Assembly: GCA_947178685.1 (NCBI GenBank) | Contig: CAMWZE010000066.1 | Coordinates: 1-7,679, forward strand | Origin: an uncultured Porphyromonadaceae bacterium | Lineage (GTDB): Bacteria; Bacteroidota; Bacteroidia; Bacteroidales; Muribaculaceae | Reading direction: 5' to 3' | Length of the DNA: 7,679 bases | Part shown: positions 7,573-7,679 of the stretch, piece by piece | Position numbering within the stretch: position 1 is the first letter of the stretch | Layout: each line of letters opens with the position of its first letter | Program-made: the position numbers and the translations under genes | Notes under the pieces: model-generated | Databases searched by the model: none | What the model saw: only the letters and a program-made list of their open reading frames with translations | What the model was told of the DNA's origin: nothing

Positions 7573-7580
7573 CAAAGTTA
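7573..7580 (-). promoter_or_regulatory. Bacteroidota -7 promoter element of the susC operon
   Basis: On the minus strand 7580-7573 reads TAACTTTG, an exact match to the Bacteroidota sigma-ABfr -7 consensus TAnnTTTG. It lies 31 nt upstream of the susC ATG, giving a predicted 5' leader of roughly 25 nt. No TTTG-type -33 element is found 19-21 nt further upstream (that place reads about TATCACC). A poor -33 element is consistent with a promoter that needs an activator, as at hybrid two-component-controlled PULs. The rest of 7581-7679 shows no gene. Confidence 0.6.
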
Positions 7581-7599
7581 GCATGACATGGATAAAAGG

Positions 7600-7628
7600 T
7601 GATAGAAGAGATGTTGAACTCACTATCA
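7600..7628. promoter_or_regulatory. Possible operator: inverted repeat upstream of the susC promoter
   Basis: TGATAG (7600-7605) and CTATCA (7623-7628) form a 6-bp inverted repeat with a 17-nt spacer. The near arm falls at the -33 position of the susC promoter. Activator sites for hybrid two-component regulators would be expected here. The arms are short and chance occurrence is quite possible. Confidence 0.3.
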
Positions 7629-7679
7629 AATTCAGCCGGATGCAATATTCGTCATAGCATAGGCAACAAAAATTACATC

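Noticed and set aside
7218..7581. Two plus-strand open frames near the susC start
   Set aside because: Both mostly cover the signal peptide and regulatory domain of SusC on the opposite strand and have no sign of translation signals or known domains.
1..7679. CRISPR arrays, tRNA or rRNA genes, insertion sequences, defence genes
   Set aside because: I saw no regular repeats, RNA gene folds, transposase motifs or terminal repeats on reading; nearly all the sequence is taken by four PUL genes.

Overview
The window is most of a fructan-type polysaccharide utilization locus (PUL) from a member of the Bacteroidota. The organism call rests on a SusC/SusD pair, a third surface lipoprotein, leaders without Shine-Dalgarno sequences, and an exact TAnnTTTG-type -7 promoter element. 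Base composition looks close to 50% G+C by eye. That is higher than typical Bacteroides and would suit Muribaculaceae or a relative, but this placement is inference.

All genes lie on the minus strand, so transcription runs from right to left. From the right end: a 138-bp upstream region with the promoter (7542-7679); susC-like TonB-dependent transporter (7541-4503, 1012 aa); a 20-nt gap; susD-like glycan-binding lipoprotein (4482-2806, 558 aa); a 32-nt gap; a DUF4960-type surface lipoprotein with two FN3-like domains (2773-1301, 490 aa); two hairpins, the second being an intrinsic terminator (about 1228-1301); and a GH32-family gene with an N-terminal LamG-like domain (starts at 1183). The last gene leaves the window after 394 codons, exactly at the Asp of its RDP motif.

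The gene order SusC - SusD - DUF4960 lipoprotein - GH32 matches, from memory, the fructan/levan locus of Bacteroides thetaiotaomicron (BT1763-BT1760). In that model the surface lipoproteins capture fructan and pass oligosaccharides to SusD, which lids the SusC channel. TonB-driven import follows, and GH32 enzymes hydrolyse the chains at the surface or in the periplasm. Whether the substrate here is levan, inulin or another beta-fructan cannot be read from the sequence. No regulator, fructokinase or inner-membrane sugar transporter lies inside the window.

This is a recognisable type of system, not a wholly new one. The most unusual points are these: the GH32 protein has Glu in place of the usual catalytic Asp in a motif altered to WTNETHG; it has a LamG-like domain and no lipobox; a strong terminator separates it from the transport operon; and the DUF4960 domain looks like an amidotransferase/ThuA-type fold without its nucleophile.
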